A DNA stretch of 64,000 nt, from positions 13,631 to 77,630 of the forward strand of contig CAZQQN010000011.1 in the NCBI GenBank assembly GCA_964595485.1, in the 5' to 3' direction. The notes under the pieces were generated by a model. The model ran no database searches and had not been told where the DNA came from. It saw only the letters and a program-made list of their open reading frames with translations. A program made the translations under genes and the position numbers. Shown here piece by piece: positions 28,741 through 37,964 of this stretch. Each line of letters begins with the position of its first letter. The stretch's first letter is position 1. The DNA comes from CAZQQN01 sp964595485 (GTDB lineage Bacteria > Bacteroidota > Bacteroidia > CAILMK01 > CAYYUA01).

Positions 28741-29110
28741 ATTACAAATATTTTTTGATTGCCTTTACAAAAATAAATAATATATGGCAGGTTGACATAA
28801 GAGATGAAAAGCTAAAAAGCCCTCCAATTTTCTGAAGGTTAAGTAGCTGTTATTCAGATTAATCTGCTTTAGCAGAGTTTTTAATGATCAAATTGAATAA
28901 TTAGCTGTTCTTCATCATGTAACCAGTCTTTTCAATAAGGAGCCATAAGCTAAGGGAATTCGAATTATGGTAGAAGATATATCAATCATATGCGGTAACG
29001 ATCATACCATAAATTTATTTCCTTTAATTATTGCCACTCATTATAGTTTTAAATTAATTTCCTGATTCGGTAAATGGTACGGAATTTTTAATTGGTTTTA
29101 CAAGCAGTAG
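28741..29110. other. A+T-rich intergenic region
   Basis: About 370 bases between the small lipoprotein start and the parC end. It probably carries the lipoprotein promoter and parC 3' sequence. A 32-codon plus-strand ORF starts near 28966 (MVEDISIICGND) but nothing supports it. No RNA gene was recognised. Confidence 0.3.
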
Positions 29111-31747
29111 CTAAAACAACCTCATCTGGCTATCATTTGAATTAGGATCAGACGAGCTTTCTTCTGTATTTTCCGTTTTATTGTTTTCATCCTCTGGGGT
29201 ATCTTCATTGGTTTCCGGTTCGGATGTGAAAATGACTTCATGCAAGTTCTTGTCAGAAAGCTTATTACCAACGGCCTTCCAGCCCCTTATATCTACGAAT
29301 TCAGGAAGGTCAATTTCCTTCGTTTGTTTTTGCTTTTTGTTTTTGGTAGTGAGACTGATCTTCGGGTGAGGATGGGTGGTCACTGTAACCAGGTAAGAAT
29401 CTTTATGGTCACTAATGAAATTAAATTCCTTATCCTGGGTTCTTGTTTCCAGCTGAAAGCGCTTTACATAATAGCATTGATGGTCACCATCGTAATAAAT
29501 GGCGGTAATTACCCGGCTCGGTTCATACCTTTGTATATGGATCACGCGATCCGGGGCATAACGATTGGTAAGCTCATGAGATGTGAGCTCATAGGTTCCT
29601 TCCTTGTAAAAGACCAGTATTTGATCCCTGGCATCAAATTTCCCTAATGCATCACCGCGCTCATCCCTGTTTAGACGGCCAGTTTCTGGAGCATACCATA
29701 TATGAATACCGCCTAGCGAAGATCCTCCTTTCTCAAGGAATAAGACTTTTTTGACCGTGTACTTGGTAACGATATTCCCTTGAGCTTCACGGCTCTTGAT
29801 ATCTATTTCACCAAAATCAAAATCCAGGCTTTTCTTCTTAGCCCTGGTATTTGGTGTTAGGTGGACCCTTACCTTTTCCGTTTCACCGTTGGGATTGGCG
29901 GAAAAGTATACCAAACGGGATTTTTCATTTCCTTTGGTAACGTCATAAACCCTGTCACGGGTTACGGATTTGACATGGAAACGTTTAGCCCTGGCAACGG
30001 CCGTTTTGCCATCTACATACATGGCATTGTAAACGGTTCGCTCATCACCCCGCTTCCAAACAGCTACATGGATGATGTCTTTACCTACATAGGCTTTATC
30101 GGCTACTTTTGTTACCATGTACTGGCCATTGCGAAGAAAAATAATCAAGTCGTCAACTTCAGAGACTTCGCCTACATACTCGTCTTTTTTGAGCCCTGTT
30201 CCTACAAAACCCTCTTCACGGTTCACGTAAAGTTTTTGATTGGCCGCTGCCACTTCTTTCACGTCAATGGATTCAAAAGAGCGGATCTCTGTTTGGCGCT
30301 CTTTCCCTTCACCGTATTGCGCTAATAAGTATTCAAAATATTGAATGGCATAATCCGTAAGGTGCTCGATATTGTATTTAGTACTTTCGATGTCATCCTC
30401 CAGCTTGCGAATTTGCTCATCAGCTTTGAATGAATCATATTTCGAGATTCGCTTGATCTTGATTTCGGTTAGACGAATGATATCATCATCTGTAACCTCC
30501 CTTACCAATTGGTCCTTGAAGGGTTCCAGACCGGTATCTATGGTTTCGAGGACCGCTTCCCAGGTTTCACACTCCTCAATCCTCCGGTAAATGCGCTCTT
30601 CAATGAAGATCTTTTCCAGTGATGAAAAATGCCATTTCTCCTGTAATTCCCCCAATTTAATCCTTAATTCTTGATCAAGCAGATCCAGGGTGTTTTGGGT
30701 GGATTGTCTGAGAATATCACTAACAGACATGAAGGTTGGCTTATCCTCTACGATTACGCACGCATTGGGGGCAATGGATATTTCGCAATCTGTAAAGGCG
30801 TAAAGGGCATCAATCGTGACATCAGGGTCAGCTCCCCTGGGTAAATAGACCAGAATTTCTACCTGGGCTGCGGTATTATCTACCACTTTCCTAATCTTGA
30901 TCTTTCCCTGATCATTTGCTTTAATAATGGATTCAATCAGGCTATCAGTAGTGGTTGAATAGGGAATATCCCTAATAGCAAGGGTCTTTCGGTCATCCTC
31001 TTCAATTTTAGCCCTGAGCCTAATACGGCCGCCTTTTTTACCATCATTGTAATAGGCAACATCCATCAAACCTCCGGTAGGAAAGTCCGGGTAAAGCTCA
31101 AATGATTTGCCTTTTAATTCCTGGATACTAGCCTCTATCAATTCGCAGAAATTATGCGGCATGACTTTGGTTGCTAATCCCACGGCAATGCCTTCAATAC
31201 CCTGGGCGAGGATTAGCGGGAATTTCATGGGTAAGTTTACCGGCTCACTATTCCGGCCGTCATAGGAGAGTTGCCATTCCGTTGTCTTAGGGTTGAAAGC
31301 TACTTCCAGAGCAAATTGGGAAAGCCTTGCCTCAATGTAACGTGGAGCTGCCGCACTGTCGCCCGTTCGAATATCCCCCCAGTTTCCCTGCGTATCCAGC
31401 ATAAGGCCCTTTTGCCCGAGATTAACAAGTGCATCCCCAATTGCTGCGTCCCCATGCGGATGGTATTTCATCGCCTCCCCGATGATATTAGCCACCTTAT
31501 GATACCGGCCATCATGCATTTGGCGCATTGCATGGAGTATTCTCCGCTGAACCGGTTTTAAACCATCTTTCAAGGAGGGAACGGCACGTTCAAGGATCAC
31601 ATAAGATGCGTAATCCAGGAAATATTCCTGGTACATTCCCGAGATCGGGGTTACGTCATGGATTGTCTCCTCGTTATCACTGTTTGGATTCTCATTCTCA
31701 TTGGGCCCTTCCTCCCAGTAATTCTGCTCATCGCTAATGTCACTCAT
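29111..31747 (-). CDS. parC: DNA topoisomerase IV subunit A (gyrase/topoisomerase IV A family)
   Basis: This type IIA topoisomerase subunit breaks and rejoins DNA to separate daughter chromosomes. It has 878 residues. The winged-helix and tower domains contain LKDGLKPVQRRILHAMRQM, YHPHGDAAIGDALVNLGQ and the active-site Tyr137 in AAPRYIEARLSQ. The C-terminal half is a divergent beta-pinwheel domain followed by an acidic tail rich in Glu, Asp, Asn and Ser. The QRDR-like region (HPHGDAAIGDALVNL) has Ala/Ile where drug-sensitive enteric enzymes have Ser/Glu-type residues. The partner parE is not visible here. GyrA is less likely because the GyrA box was not found. Confidence 0.88.
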   Translation of the reverse strand: MSDISDEQNYWEEGPNENENPNSDNEETIHDVTPISGMYQEYFLDYASYVILERAVPSLKDGLKPVQRRILHAMRQMHDGRYHKVANIIGEAMKYHPHGDAAIGDALVNLGQKGLMLDTQGNWGDIRTGDSAAAPRYIEARLSQFALEVAFNPKTTEWQLSYDGRNSEPVNLPMKFPLILAQGIEGIAVGLATKVMPHNFCELIEASIQELKGKSFELYPDFPTGGLMDVAYYNDGKKGGRIRLRAKIEEDDRKTLAIRDIPYSTTTDSLIESIIKANDQGKIKIRKVVDNTAAQVEILVYLPRGADPDVTIDALYAFTDCEISIAPNACVIVEDKPTFMSVSDILRQSTQNTLDLLDQELRIKLGELQEKWHFSSLEKIFIEERIYRRIEECETWEAVLETIDTGLEPFKDQLVREVTDDDIIRLTEIKIKRISKYDSFKADEQIRKLEDDIESTKYNIEHLTDYAIQYFEYLLAQYGEGKERQTEIRSFESIDVKEVAAANQKLYVNREEGFVGTGLKKDEYVGEVSEVDDLIIFLRNGQYMVTKVADKAYVGKDIIHVAVWKRGDERTVYNAMYVDGKTAVARAKRFHVKSVTRDRVYDVTKGNEKSRLVYFSANPNGETEKVRVHLTPNTRAKKKSLDFDFGEIDIKSREAQGNIVTKYTVKKVLFLEKGGSSLGGIHIWYAPETGRLNRDERGDALGKFDARDQILVFYKEGTYELTSHELTNRYAPDRVIHIQRYEPSRVITAIYYDGDHQCYYVKRFQLETRTQDKEFNFISDHKDSYLVTVTTHPHPKISLTTKNKKQKQTKEIDLPEFVDIRGWKAVGNKLSDKNLHEVIFTSEPETNEDTPEDENNKTENTEESSSDPNSNDSQMRLF

Positions 31748-31965
31748 AATGCCTTATGCAGGGGTTGTTTTTTAAACCTCAAAATTGTCAATAATCATTG
31801 AAAAATGATAGAGATTAGTGTTTTTAACTGAAATTACCTTGTTTGAAAGGTGTTAGGCTCAAATGGCTATTGCGTAGATTGGCTATTAATACTAGGCAGG
31901 CATCCCATAAGGTTTTGGATAATAGCTAAAAAAAATGGTGGCTTTAAATGATGTATCAATGCATG

Positions 31966-32958
31966 TTAGCGGGCAAAGGGTATACTCTCAAGATCCTCAA
32001 AAAGCCCCTTTTTATACTTATGGTGAGCAACTTGATTGACCATGGCAGCATTGTCTGTACAATAGGCCTGATCCGGAATATAAACCTGCCAATCATTTTT
32101 ACTTGCCACTTGGTAAACCTGTTCTCTTAAAGTAGCATTGGCTGCAACACCCCCGGAAATACCAATTTGCTTGATACCATTATTTTTAGCTGCCAGTTCC
32201 AGTTTCCTGGCAAGGAAGCGCATGATACAATCTTGGTAAGCTGCGCAAAGATTAGCCACATTGTCAACAATAAAAGTATCATTTTTTTTCAATGAATCCC
32301 TTACCAAGTAAAGGAGCGATGTTTTGAGGCCGCTAAAACTGAAATCATAGCCTTTAATACCTGGCTCTGGAAATTGGAAGGACTGCGGCTCACCTTGCTG
32401 GGCATATTGATCGATTACCGGGCCTGCCGGGTAGGGTAATCCCAGGATCTTCCCCCCCTTATCGAGTGCCTCTCCGGCTGCATCATCGATTGTTTGGCCC
32501 AAAACTTCATAGTTGAGGTAGTCTTTTACAAGCACAATTTGGGTATGGCCTCCTGACACGAGAAGGTTCAAAAAAGGGAAATCCGGAACGGGGGCTTCAA
32601 TAAAATGGGAGAGGTTGTGCGCGTGAAGATGGTTTACGCCTATGAGTGGTATATTGTAAGAAAGGCTTATACCTTTTGCAAAAGCATTTCCGACTAATAA
32701 AGCTCCTATGAGCCCTGGACCCTGCGTGTAAGCTACTGCATCCAGGTTGTTTTTGTCAAATGAAGCACCCTTGAAAGCTTCTTCAACCACCGGTACTATA
32801 TTTTGTTGGTGAGCGCGGGATGCCAATTCAGGCACAACACCTCCGTAATCACTATGTACTACCTGGGTTTTTGTTACATTTTGCTCTGTACATTGATTTT
32901 GATTGGTGGCGGCACTGGTTTCATCGCAAGATGTTTCCAGTCCCAATAACTTGACCAT
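31966..32958 (-). CDS. tsaD: tRNA N6-adenosine threonylcarbamoyltransferase
   Basis: TsaD, with TsaB/TsaE, transfers the threonylcarbamoyl group to A37 of ANN-decoding tRNAs. It has 330 residues. The N-terminus LGLETSCDETSAA and the metal-binding motif NHLHAH (His110 and His114) are intact, as are LNLLVSGGHTQ and the C-terminal IGISGGVAANATLR. TACCTTTG on the minus strand at 32990-32983 is a full -7 element about 25 bases before the start, without a clear -33 box. The gene is divergent from tamB, an arrangement I recall as common in this phylum. Confidence 0.95.
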   Translation of the reverse strand: MVKLLGLETSCDETSAATNQNQCTEQNVTKTQVVHSDYGGVVPELASRAHQQNIVPVVEEAFKGASFDKNNLDAVAYTQGPGLIGALLVGNAFAKGISLSYNIPLIGVNHLHAHNLSHFIEAPVPDFPFLNLLVSGGHTQIVLVKDYLNYEVLGQTIDDAAGEALDKGGKILGLPYPAGPVIDQYAQQGEPQSFQFPEPGIKGYDFSFSGLKTSLLYLVRDSLKKNDTFIVDNVANLCAAYQDCIMRFLARKLELAAKNNGIKQIGISGGVAANATLREQVYQVASKNDWQVYIPDQAYCTDNAAMVNQVAHHKYKKGLFEDLESIPFAR

Positions 32959-33181
32959 ATACCATATGAATTTTGTAACTTACAAAGGTAAAGGGAATAT
33001 CGGGGAATATTGAAGGTAGTAGCATGCCCTGCTTGGGTTAGTTAGCGGGTTTTAGTTTCGGTACAGATTGTATCCTTTCCTTGATGCAAATCCAAGTTCC
33101 TATTTCAGAACTTTTGGTTTGTTGTGTTTTTTAAAACTTTGCAAAGGATTTTCGCTTAATTTTTGTTGTAATAAATAAGTC

Positions 33182-36100
33182 ATGAAAGTTGCCTATAAAA
33201 AAATTTTAAAGCTTAGCGGCTCCTTTTTATTAGGGGTAGTTGTCCTGTTTATCTTATCCTTTTTGGTTTTGATGCTTTACTTGAAAAGTGACTCAGGGCA
33301 GGCATGGCTTACCCAAAAGTCCAACAAATTCTTAAGCAAAACCCTCGGAACCCGTTTAAACATTGATTCTGTTACGGTAGATTTCCCGCGTGAATTAAAC
33401 CTGAACCATCCTGTTGTTTACGATCATAAGCAGGATACCGTATTGGTGGCTAAGCAAATTGGCGTCAAATTCAACCTCTACAGTTTTAACCTCAGGAGTT
33501 TAATTTTTGGCAACATTCATTTACAAAACCCCCGCTTCTACGGGCGTAAATACCCAGGTGATACGGCTTTTAATTACGACTATATCATTCAAAATGCCAA
33601 AGCTGAGGATCCTAACAAAAAAGGTGGTGTGTACCGCACCCTTTTCAATGGCGTGCAAGTACATAATGGCCGTTTTGTACATCAAAACCTCCATGAAGCA
33701 AAGGAAGCGGGTAAGGTTATTGACTTTAACTATTTGGATGTTCAAAACCTGCAAATCAGAGCTGATTATTTACAATTTATAGAAGGCTCTTTAAGCTCAG
33801 AGATTAATCAAATGAGCTTTGAGGAAGTAAGTGGTTTTAAGGTGAATCAACTCCAAACTGACCTCATTTTTGACAAATCAACATTGAGTTTTCAGGATCT
33901 TCAGTTAAAGACACCTTATTCCAGAATTTCCGAGCAAATCACAATGGAATACGATAAGAAAAAAGACCTTCAGGACTTTGATGATAAAGTAGAATTAATC
34001 ACCCGTTTTGAGAATACCACCCTTTCTTTGCAAGACCTTTCTTATTTTGTACCGGGGATTAGGCGTGTAGATAAAAACATTGACTTTTCGGGTCAGATAT
34101 TTGGTAAAGTAAGGGACTTTGATAGTAAGGGTTTTCAATTATCGTTTGGAGAGGATACCTATTTCACGGGGGATTTGAGCATTAGAGGCTTACCTGAAAT
34201 TGATCAGACATTTCTTGATGTGGAATTTACCAAATCAGAATTTAAAACGGCAGATTTAAAACAACTTTTCCCATCCATCGAATTACCGATAAATTTAAAG
34301 CAACTTGGGCTTGTCCATTTCGAAGGTAAGTTTACCGGCTTCCCTTCTGATTTTGTTGCATACGGGGAGTTTGATACTGATCTTGGCAGCTTTAATACGG
34401 ATATTAACCTCAAAAACCCAGGTAATGAAGCCGAAGCTCAATATTCAGGCGATTTAGAGCTCAATAATTTTGATATTGGCGAATTATTGGATGAGGAGTT
34501 ACTCGGAAATACCAGCTTAAATGGCAATATTAAAGGAAATGGGTTAATTTTAGAGGAACTTAGGGCTAATCTTGATGCCTCAGTATCTAATTTTCACTTC
34601 AACGGCTATGATTACTCCAACATAAATGTAAAAGGAGAATTAACAAAAGAACTCTTCAAGGGTAAACTGGCGATGGATGACCCTAATATAAAACTTGATT
34701 TCAATGGGGAAGTGAATATGGACCGGCCTAAACCTCAATTTGATTTTAAAGCTGATTTAGCACAAGCTAATTTTGATACCTTAAACATGGTAGAAGATAG
34801 TTTGGTGGTAAACGCCAAAGTAAACCTGAATTTTAAGGCCAATAACCTGGACGACATAGAAGGAAAAGCAGAAGTTACTAATACCACAATGGGGTTGTCT
34901 AATCGCATTCTGGCATTCGATAGTTTAGCATTGAAATCGGTCATTGATACTACAAACAATGGTTTGAAGCAATTGAGTTTAAGTTCTGATATTGCCGATT
35001 TATTGCTGGAAGGACACTACAATTTGACTTCCCTGCCGAATGTGGGAAAAATAGCGCTGAATAGAATTATAAACCGGGAATTGGTACCGGGAGACACTAT
35101 TATGTCAGTAGAGGAGGATCTGAGCTATCGATTACATGTAAAAAATGCCGCTTTCTTGATGGATCTCATGAAAACAGATTTTATCCTTGAGGATAATACT
35201 AAATTGTCAGGGAGTATTAATACTAAGACCAAGGATTTTACTTTGTCAGGGACTATACCAGGTATTTATTACAAGGATTGGCATCTTGATAATGTTAACA
35301 TCAAAGGCTCCGGATCCAAAGAATCTATTTTCATTCAAGCTGATTTGGATAAGCTTACAAAGGGTGACTCGGTCTGGCTGGCCGAAAGCAACGTGAACCT
35401 GCTTAGGAAGGTGGATGATAGTTTACAATTTAACCTTGCTCTGTCAAGGAGGGATCAAGAAGCCGGGTTAAAGGGTAAAATGATAGCCGATAAAGAAAAA
35501 ATAACCGGGAGGGTTTACGATTCCGAGATCAGTTTTGATGATTCAATATGGTCAATAAGCTCAACGAACCTTAAGTACTATTACAATTCCCGCTTTCATA
35601 TTCCCTACCTAAAATTTGAGAATGGTGATCAAAGATTAATCGTTACTGGAAAAGGCGGCAAAAGAAGTGATGAACCAGTCCGGGTACTGTTTGATAAAGT
35701 CCAGCTTGGAGCAATAACGCATGATATATTTCCGCAGTTTAAAGCTTATACAGGTGATTTGAACGGACAGGTGTTGGTTCATAATATCCTTGATACTCCT
35801 CATTTCAACTCGGCTTTGATGATTACGCCTTTACGTGTGGATGGTGAAAAAATGGGCCAGTTAAACCTCAACACGAATTACACGAAAGGTAACAACAATA
35901 TCAATGTAGAGGCTAACCTGGTGAGAGATGGATATCCCGAGCTAATGACCATGAAAGGTTATGTTAACCTCTACAATGACAAAGATAACTTGAATTTGAT
36001 GCTTGATTTCAGGGAGAGCCACTTGGCTCTTGTGGAGGGGTTGGTCAATGATTATGTATCCAACCTGGGTGGTACTTTTTCCGCTGGATTAAGTATAAAG

Positions 36101-37750
36101 GGGTCTTTTGAAGAGCCTCGAATCAGGGGTAGGGTTGATTTCAATCGAGCAAAATTAACCCTTAACTACCTACAAACCCGTTACACATTCGACCATTCCG
36201 TATCATTCAACAAAAGCCGCATTCCCATTAGAAATCTGAAGTTGGTTGATCATAGAGGTAATAAAGCCGAAGTTAACGGGGTTATAAAACATGATGCATT
36301 CAATGATTTTAACCTGGACCTTAATTTAAAAGCTGAGAATTTCCATGCGCTGAATACTACCCAGAAGGACAATGAAGTTTACTATGGGCAAGCCTATGCC
36401 AGCGGTTATGTTAATTTTACCGGTCCTTTGGATAATATCCAAATTGAGATGCAGGTGAATTCAGAGAAAAACACAGTTATAAACTTACCAGTGTCAGATG
36501 AAGGAACCTATTCAGGGCATGATTTTATAAACTTTACTGACAAGCCTAATTATTACCGTAAAGAATACAATGTTGATTTTGGTGGAATTAACCTTGATAT
36601 GGAATTGGACATAACTCCGGATGCACTCGTTCGTATCATTTTTGATCCAAGAGCCGGCGATGTTTTAAAGGGTCGTGGAACTGGCGACATTAAAATGGCA
36701 ATTACTTCTGCCGGAGAATTTAACATGTATGGGAGCTATACTGTGAATAGCGGTGATTATCTCTTCACCGCTTTTGATATTGTGAAAAAACAATTTGAAT
36801 TAAAGGAAGGGGGAACAATTAAGTGGAACGGAGATCCTTACGAAGCCCAGATGGATATACAAGCAGCTTATAGCTTACAGGCCTCACCAGCGCCTTTATT
36901 ACCCAATAACGGAGATCAGGGAGGAACTTATAATCGGAAAATGCCCGTTGAAGCCCAGCTTCATATGATGGGGTCCCTTTTTTCGCCGGATATTGACCTT
37001 GATTTTGAAATCTTAAACCTTGATAATACCCGCAGTGGTAATATAAGTTCCCTTGGATCACAGGTTAAAAAGATAAAGAATGATGAACAAGCCCTCAATC
37101 AGCAGGTGGTTAGTTTATTAGTAATGAACCGCTTTTATTCAGTCCAATCTGGTGCTGGTTTGGGAGCTGGACAGGCCATTGAATCAAGCAGCAATTCTCT
37201 TGTAGGAGACCTCATCTCTAACCAATTGACTCATTGGGTTTCTCAATTTTCAGAGGATATAAAATACCTTGAAAACGTTCAATTGGGGATTGATTACCAG
37301 AGTCGCAATAAAACAAGTACCGGAGAAATATCTGAACAGGAGCTGGAAGTGGCTTTGAGTACAACCCTTTTCAATGACAGGGTGGAGATTAGTGGCAGTA
37401 TGGATATGGAAAATTCAGAGGGCAATGTGACCGTTAGCTACAAATTAACAAAAGAAGGGCGAATTCGAATCAAGGCTTTTAGTCGCAATAACACCAACCC
37501 GATTCTGAATGATAACATTCAGAAACATGGTACAGGCCTTTTGTGGCGAAAAGAATTTGATAGTTGGAAAGAGTTTTTTGAATCGGGTCAAGAAAATAAG
37601 CAAGAACCTGAAAAACAAAAACCAGCAGATGAGGAATCCCCCAAAAGCCAAGTTCGGCCAGAAACTCAAGAGGATGCTCCTAATGATCAAGCATTACCCG
37701 AAAAGGGTAAAGGGTATTTAAATCGTGACAAAAAAGGTGCTGAGGAGTAA
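33182..37750 (+). CDS. tamB: TamB-like translocation and assembly module protein
   Basis: This 1522-residue protein begins with one membrane segment (LLGVVVLFILSFLVLMLYL) and continues as a very long repetitive beta structure of AsmA/TamB type. It ends with the DUF490 (TamB C-terminal) domain containing GRGTGDIKMAITSAGEFNMY, YTVNSGDYLFTAFDIVKKQF and ISGSMDMENSEGNVTVSYKL. TamB-like proteins span the periplasm and are linked to outer-membrane protein assembly and lipid transport between membranes. The last 50 residues are charged and disordered (QENKQEPEKQKPADEESPKS). A BamA-family tamA is not adjacent. Confidence 0.9.
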   Translation: MKVAYKKILKLSGSFLLGVVVLFILSFLVLMLYLKSDSGQAWLTQKSNKFLSKTLGTRLNIDSVTVDFPRELNLNHPVVYDHKQDTVLVAKQIGVKFNLYSFNLRSLIFGNIHLQNPRFYGRKYPGDTAFNYDYIIQNAKAEDPNKKGGVYRTLFNGVQVHNGRFVHQNLHEAKEAGKVIDFNYLDVQNLQIRADYLQFIEGSLSSEINQMSFEEVSGFKVNQLQTDLIFDKSTLSFQDLQLKTPYSRISEQITMEYDKKKDLQDFDDKVELITRFENTTLSLQDLSYFVPGIRRVDKNIDFSGQIFGKVRDFDSKGFQLSFGEDTYFTGDLSIRGLPEIDQTFLDVEFTKSEFKTADLKQLFPSIELPINLKQLGLVHFEGKFTGFPSDFVAYGEFDTDLGSFNTDINLKNPGNEAEAQYSGDLELNNFDIGELLDEELLGNTSLNGNIKGNGLILEELRANLDASVSNFHFNGYDYSNINVKGELTKELFKGKLAMDDPNIKLDFNGEVNMDRPKPQFDFKADLAQANFDTLNMVEDSLVVNAKVNLNFKANNLDDIEGKAEVTNTTMGLSNRILAFDSLALKSVIDTTNNGLKQLSLSSDIADLLLEGHYNLTSLPNVGKIALNRIINRELVPGDTIMSVEEDLSYRLHVKNAAFLMDLMKTDFILEDNTKLSGSINTKTKDFTLSGTIPGIYYKDWHLDNVNIKGSGSKESIFIQADLDKLTKGDSVWLAESNVNLLRKVDDSLQFNLALSRRDQEAGLKGKMIADKEKITGRVYDSEISFDDSIWSISSTNLKYYYNSRFHIPYLKFENGDQRLIVTGKGGKRSDEPVRVLFDKVQLGAITHDIFPQFKAYTGDLNGQVLVHNILDTPHFNSALMITPLRVDGEKMGQLNLNTNYTKGNNNINVEANLVRDGYPELMTMKGYVNLYNDKDNLNLMLDFRESHLALVEGLVNDYVSNLGGTFSAGLSIKGSFEEPRIRGRVDFNRAKLTLNYLQTRYTFDHSVSFNKSRIPIRNLKLVDHRGNKAEVNGVIKHDAFNDFNLDLNLKAENFHALNTTQKDNEVYYGQAYASGYVNFTGPLDNIQIEMQVNSEKNTVINLPVSDEGTYSGHDFINFTDKPNYYRKEYNVDFGGINLDMELDITPDALVRIIFDPRAGDVLKGRGTGDIKMAITSAGEFNMYGSYTVNSGDYLFTAFDIVKKQFELKEGGTIKWNGDPYEAQMDIQAAYSLQASPAPLLPNNGDQGGTYNRKMPVEAQLHMMGSLFSPDIDLDFEILNLDNTRSGNISSLGSQVKKIKNDEQALNQQVVSLLVMNRFYSVQSGAGLGAGQAIESSSNSLVGDLISNQLTHWVSQFSEDIKYLENVQLGIDYQSRNKTSTGEISEQELEVALSTTLFNDRVEISGSMDMENSEGNVTVSYKLTKEGRIRIKAFSRNNTNPILNDNIQKHGTGLLWRKEFDSWKEFFESGQENKQEPEKQKPADEESPKSQVRPETQEDAPNDQALPEKGKGYLNRDKKGAEE

Positions 37751-37964
37751 TTGAGGATAAAAGTGAGCTTACCAGGAAAATAAGCTGCAAATTTGTGGTA
37801 GAACCAATGCAATGCTTCAGGGTTTCAAATAAAACTGAAAGCCTCATTTGAAACATTTTCAAAATTAGAAATAATCCTTTCCAGCTTTTTGTAAGCAAAA
37901 ACCCTAAAAAATCTCAATTAAGGATTAAGCAAGGTTTTTTCCGTTTAAAAAAATTAAAAGTTGT